Source: Drosophila persimilis (lineage: Eukaryota; Arthropoda; Insecta; Diptera; Drosophilidae). Taken from it: 64,000 nucleotides of DNA. Below the pieces are notes generated by a model, which saw only the letters and a list, made by a program, of their open reading frames with translations, was not told where the DNA came from and searched no databases. Positions 62,727-64,000 of the stretch are shown piece by piece. The position numbers and the translations under genes were made by a program. Each line of letters starts with the position of its first letter. The first letter of the stretch is position 1. Location: positions 5,580,001 to 5,644,000 of the forward strand of contig NW_020825289.1 in assembly GCF_003286085.1 (NCBI RefSeq). Direction: 5' to 3'.

Positions 62727-63900
62727 CTAGTGTATCAGCTTTTGTGTGCGGGCCAAATCCAATTGCGCGGATGAAACATTTGTGAGACCATCACGGACTG
62801 AGCTCAGGTTCTCCTTCCAGGCCTGCAGTAAGTCCCGCAGCTGTTCCCATTGCGGTGCGCCAAATGTACGATGCATGGTCGATGAAATGTGTACCTTGCG
62901 GTTGGCCTGATCCAAGCGAGCACGCACCAGTTTCGTCTTGAGCACCTGGATGACGAAGGGTTCCACTTCATCTTCGGTGATTTGCAGCTCCTTGGTCAGG
63001 GTATCGAAGGTCATTTCTGGATTGCTCTCGGCCAACTGCATGAACGTCAGCAGGCGCATCTTCTTCATGTTCTGTTCGTGGTTTAGTCCCTGAGAGTTGA
63101 CAAACTCCTTGTGATCCTCGTAGAACTGAACGTACGATGGCAATTTGTCAGAGACAAAAATGGAAAGCAAATCGTGGATGAGATCGCCCTCCAAGAAGCG
63201 CACTGGCTTCAACGCTAGCAACGGATCCAGCAGGAATGTATTGGGATCGGCCAGGGCGGTGACAATGCACTTCATGGCATCCTCGCGTGCCACACAGGCA
63301 TTGTCAGCCGTATATGTGCCCAGCAGCTCAATCATTACCTTGGAAGAGAGCTCCATGTTAGTATCCTTGGTGACATCATGGAGCAGGCGGTACAACTTCT
63401 GCATTTGTTCAGAGGATGGCGGGCAATTGGCAAACTGAGTTTTTAGCTGATCCACTCCAGTGAAGACTTCCAAAACCTGTTCGCATTGCTTGGCCACCTG
63501 CACCAGATGGTAGTAGACATGGTAGCGCAAGGGTGAGGCCGTGTCCAGATTGTTAAACAGACGCCACAGCGACTGCAAGCACACCTTGCCCAGCGGCTGG
63601 TTCGGCGCCTTGGTCATCTTTTCGCAGTACGCCAACACAATGTTCTCTCCGCGGTCCAGGGGGATCTACAAATCAGAAGTAATTAAGACCTGCATCTTGA
63701 ATTCTCTGATGCTTACTCACCGTTATCATTATGGACACTATGCTATTGAGGATGCCGTCGATCTGAGAAGGCTCTCCATCTTTAAAGCAAACATCGCAGA
63801 CGCCAATGATTTTGTGCAAATCATCTTCAACGCCTTTGTTGGATTTCTCCGATGAGATTTCAGCTCCCAACTTCTTGAAATACTTGCGCAGCTCTTGCAC
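62727..63900 (-). CDS. eIF3m: eIF3m (Tango7), translation initiation factor 3 subunit, partial
   Basis: Exons in the window are 63900-63721 and 63665-62727, joined in phase 0 at ACG|GTGAGT...TTGTAG|ATC. They encode 372 residues from [15 protein letters not shown] to the stop after [11 protein letters not shown]. The first exon, coding for about 15 N-terminal residues, is beyond the right edge; the acceptor at 63902-63901 shows that one is missing. The sequence is very close to D. melanogaster Tango7 and includes the PCI domain in its C-terminal half. It acts in the eIF3 complex on the 40S subunit; the fly gene was also found in Golgi and caspase screens. Convergent with O-fut1, 258 bases between stops. 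Confidence 0.94.
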
Positions 63901-63902
63901 CT

Positions 63903-64000
63903 ATTGCGAATTTGTTTAAATATTAGCTTCCCGTTTGTTTTGCACCCTTTCGGGACAACATAACCTCAAATTCGGTTTAGTCCGTCGAAAACGGGACACA
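63903..64000 (-). other. eIF3m first intron, 5' part
   Basis: Upstream of the acceptor at 63901-63902 there is no ATG-led frame that could be the missing first exon, so the start of eIF3m is beyond the window. Confidence 0.5.

Noticed and set aside
1-64000. mir-184, which I remember as lying in the same D. melanogaster cytological region
   Set aside because: Neither the mature sequence nor its complement was seen on reading through; it appears to lie outside the window.

Overview
The window is genomic DNA from a Drosophila species. Genes are intron-bearing with GT/AG splice sites, coding regions are rich in G and C at third positions, and the predicted proteins match fly orthologues closely in order and length. 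Several match proteins I remember from D. melanogaster chromosome arm 2R (Muller element C): Rcd1/NSL3, pea, mitochondrial CysRS, O-fut1 and eIF3m, with Prosap (Shank) next door. The species cannot be fixed by eye. Dense microsatellites and long C or G homopolymers would suit an obscura-group fly, but that is a weak guess. All assignments are from memory of the families; no search was run.

Layout. 1-3.6 kb: three small four-helix membrane-protein genes in tandem on the + strand. 3.9-4.4 kb: on the - strand, the first coding exon of Prosap/Shank with its 5' UTR. The rest of Prosap must lie to the left of the window, so the three small genes are nested on the opposite strand in a Prosap intron. 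4.4-46.8 kb: about 42 kb with no convincing protein gene. It is probably Prosap 5' UTR introns and regulatory DNA, with candidate 5' exons (about 11.34-11.41, 14.35-14.41 and 38.55-38.99 kb), a TATA-like promoter at 46.8 kb, many simple repeats, a 44-base C tract and a CGATA cluster at 22.9-23.0 kb. 47.4-52.1 kb: Rcd1 on the - strand with two alternative first coding exons. 52.4-64 kb: a compact housekeeping block of pea(+), COA5(-), TMEM39(+), CysRS-m(-), O-fut1(+) and eIF3m(-, cut by the right edge). Neighbours there are divergent or convergent pairs with short spacers.

The block's products act in separate processes: NSL-complex transcription (Rcd1), splicing (pea), cytochrome oxidase assembly (COA5), ER/lysosome membrane biology (TMEM39), mitochondrial translation (CysRS-m), Notch glycosylation (O-fut1) and translation initiation (eIF3m). 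They share promoters by arrangement rather than a pathway.

The most notable unexplained signals are: a decayed hAT-like element inserted in the divergent COA5/TMEM39 promoter, with candidate target duplications and a frameshifted zinc finger; the duplicated CGATA module inside the presumed Prosap intron; a dispersed TTCCCATAAGYGAA repeat with a shared stem; an in-frame, stop-free 60-nt intron in TMEM39; and the alternative first exons of Rcd1. I found no phage-like, CRISPR or operonic system, and none is expected here.
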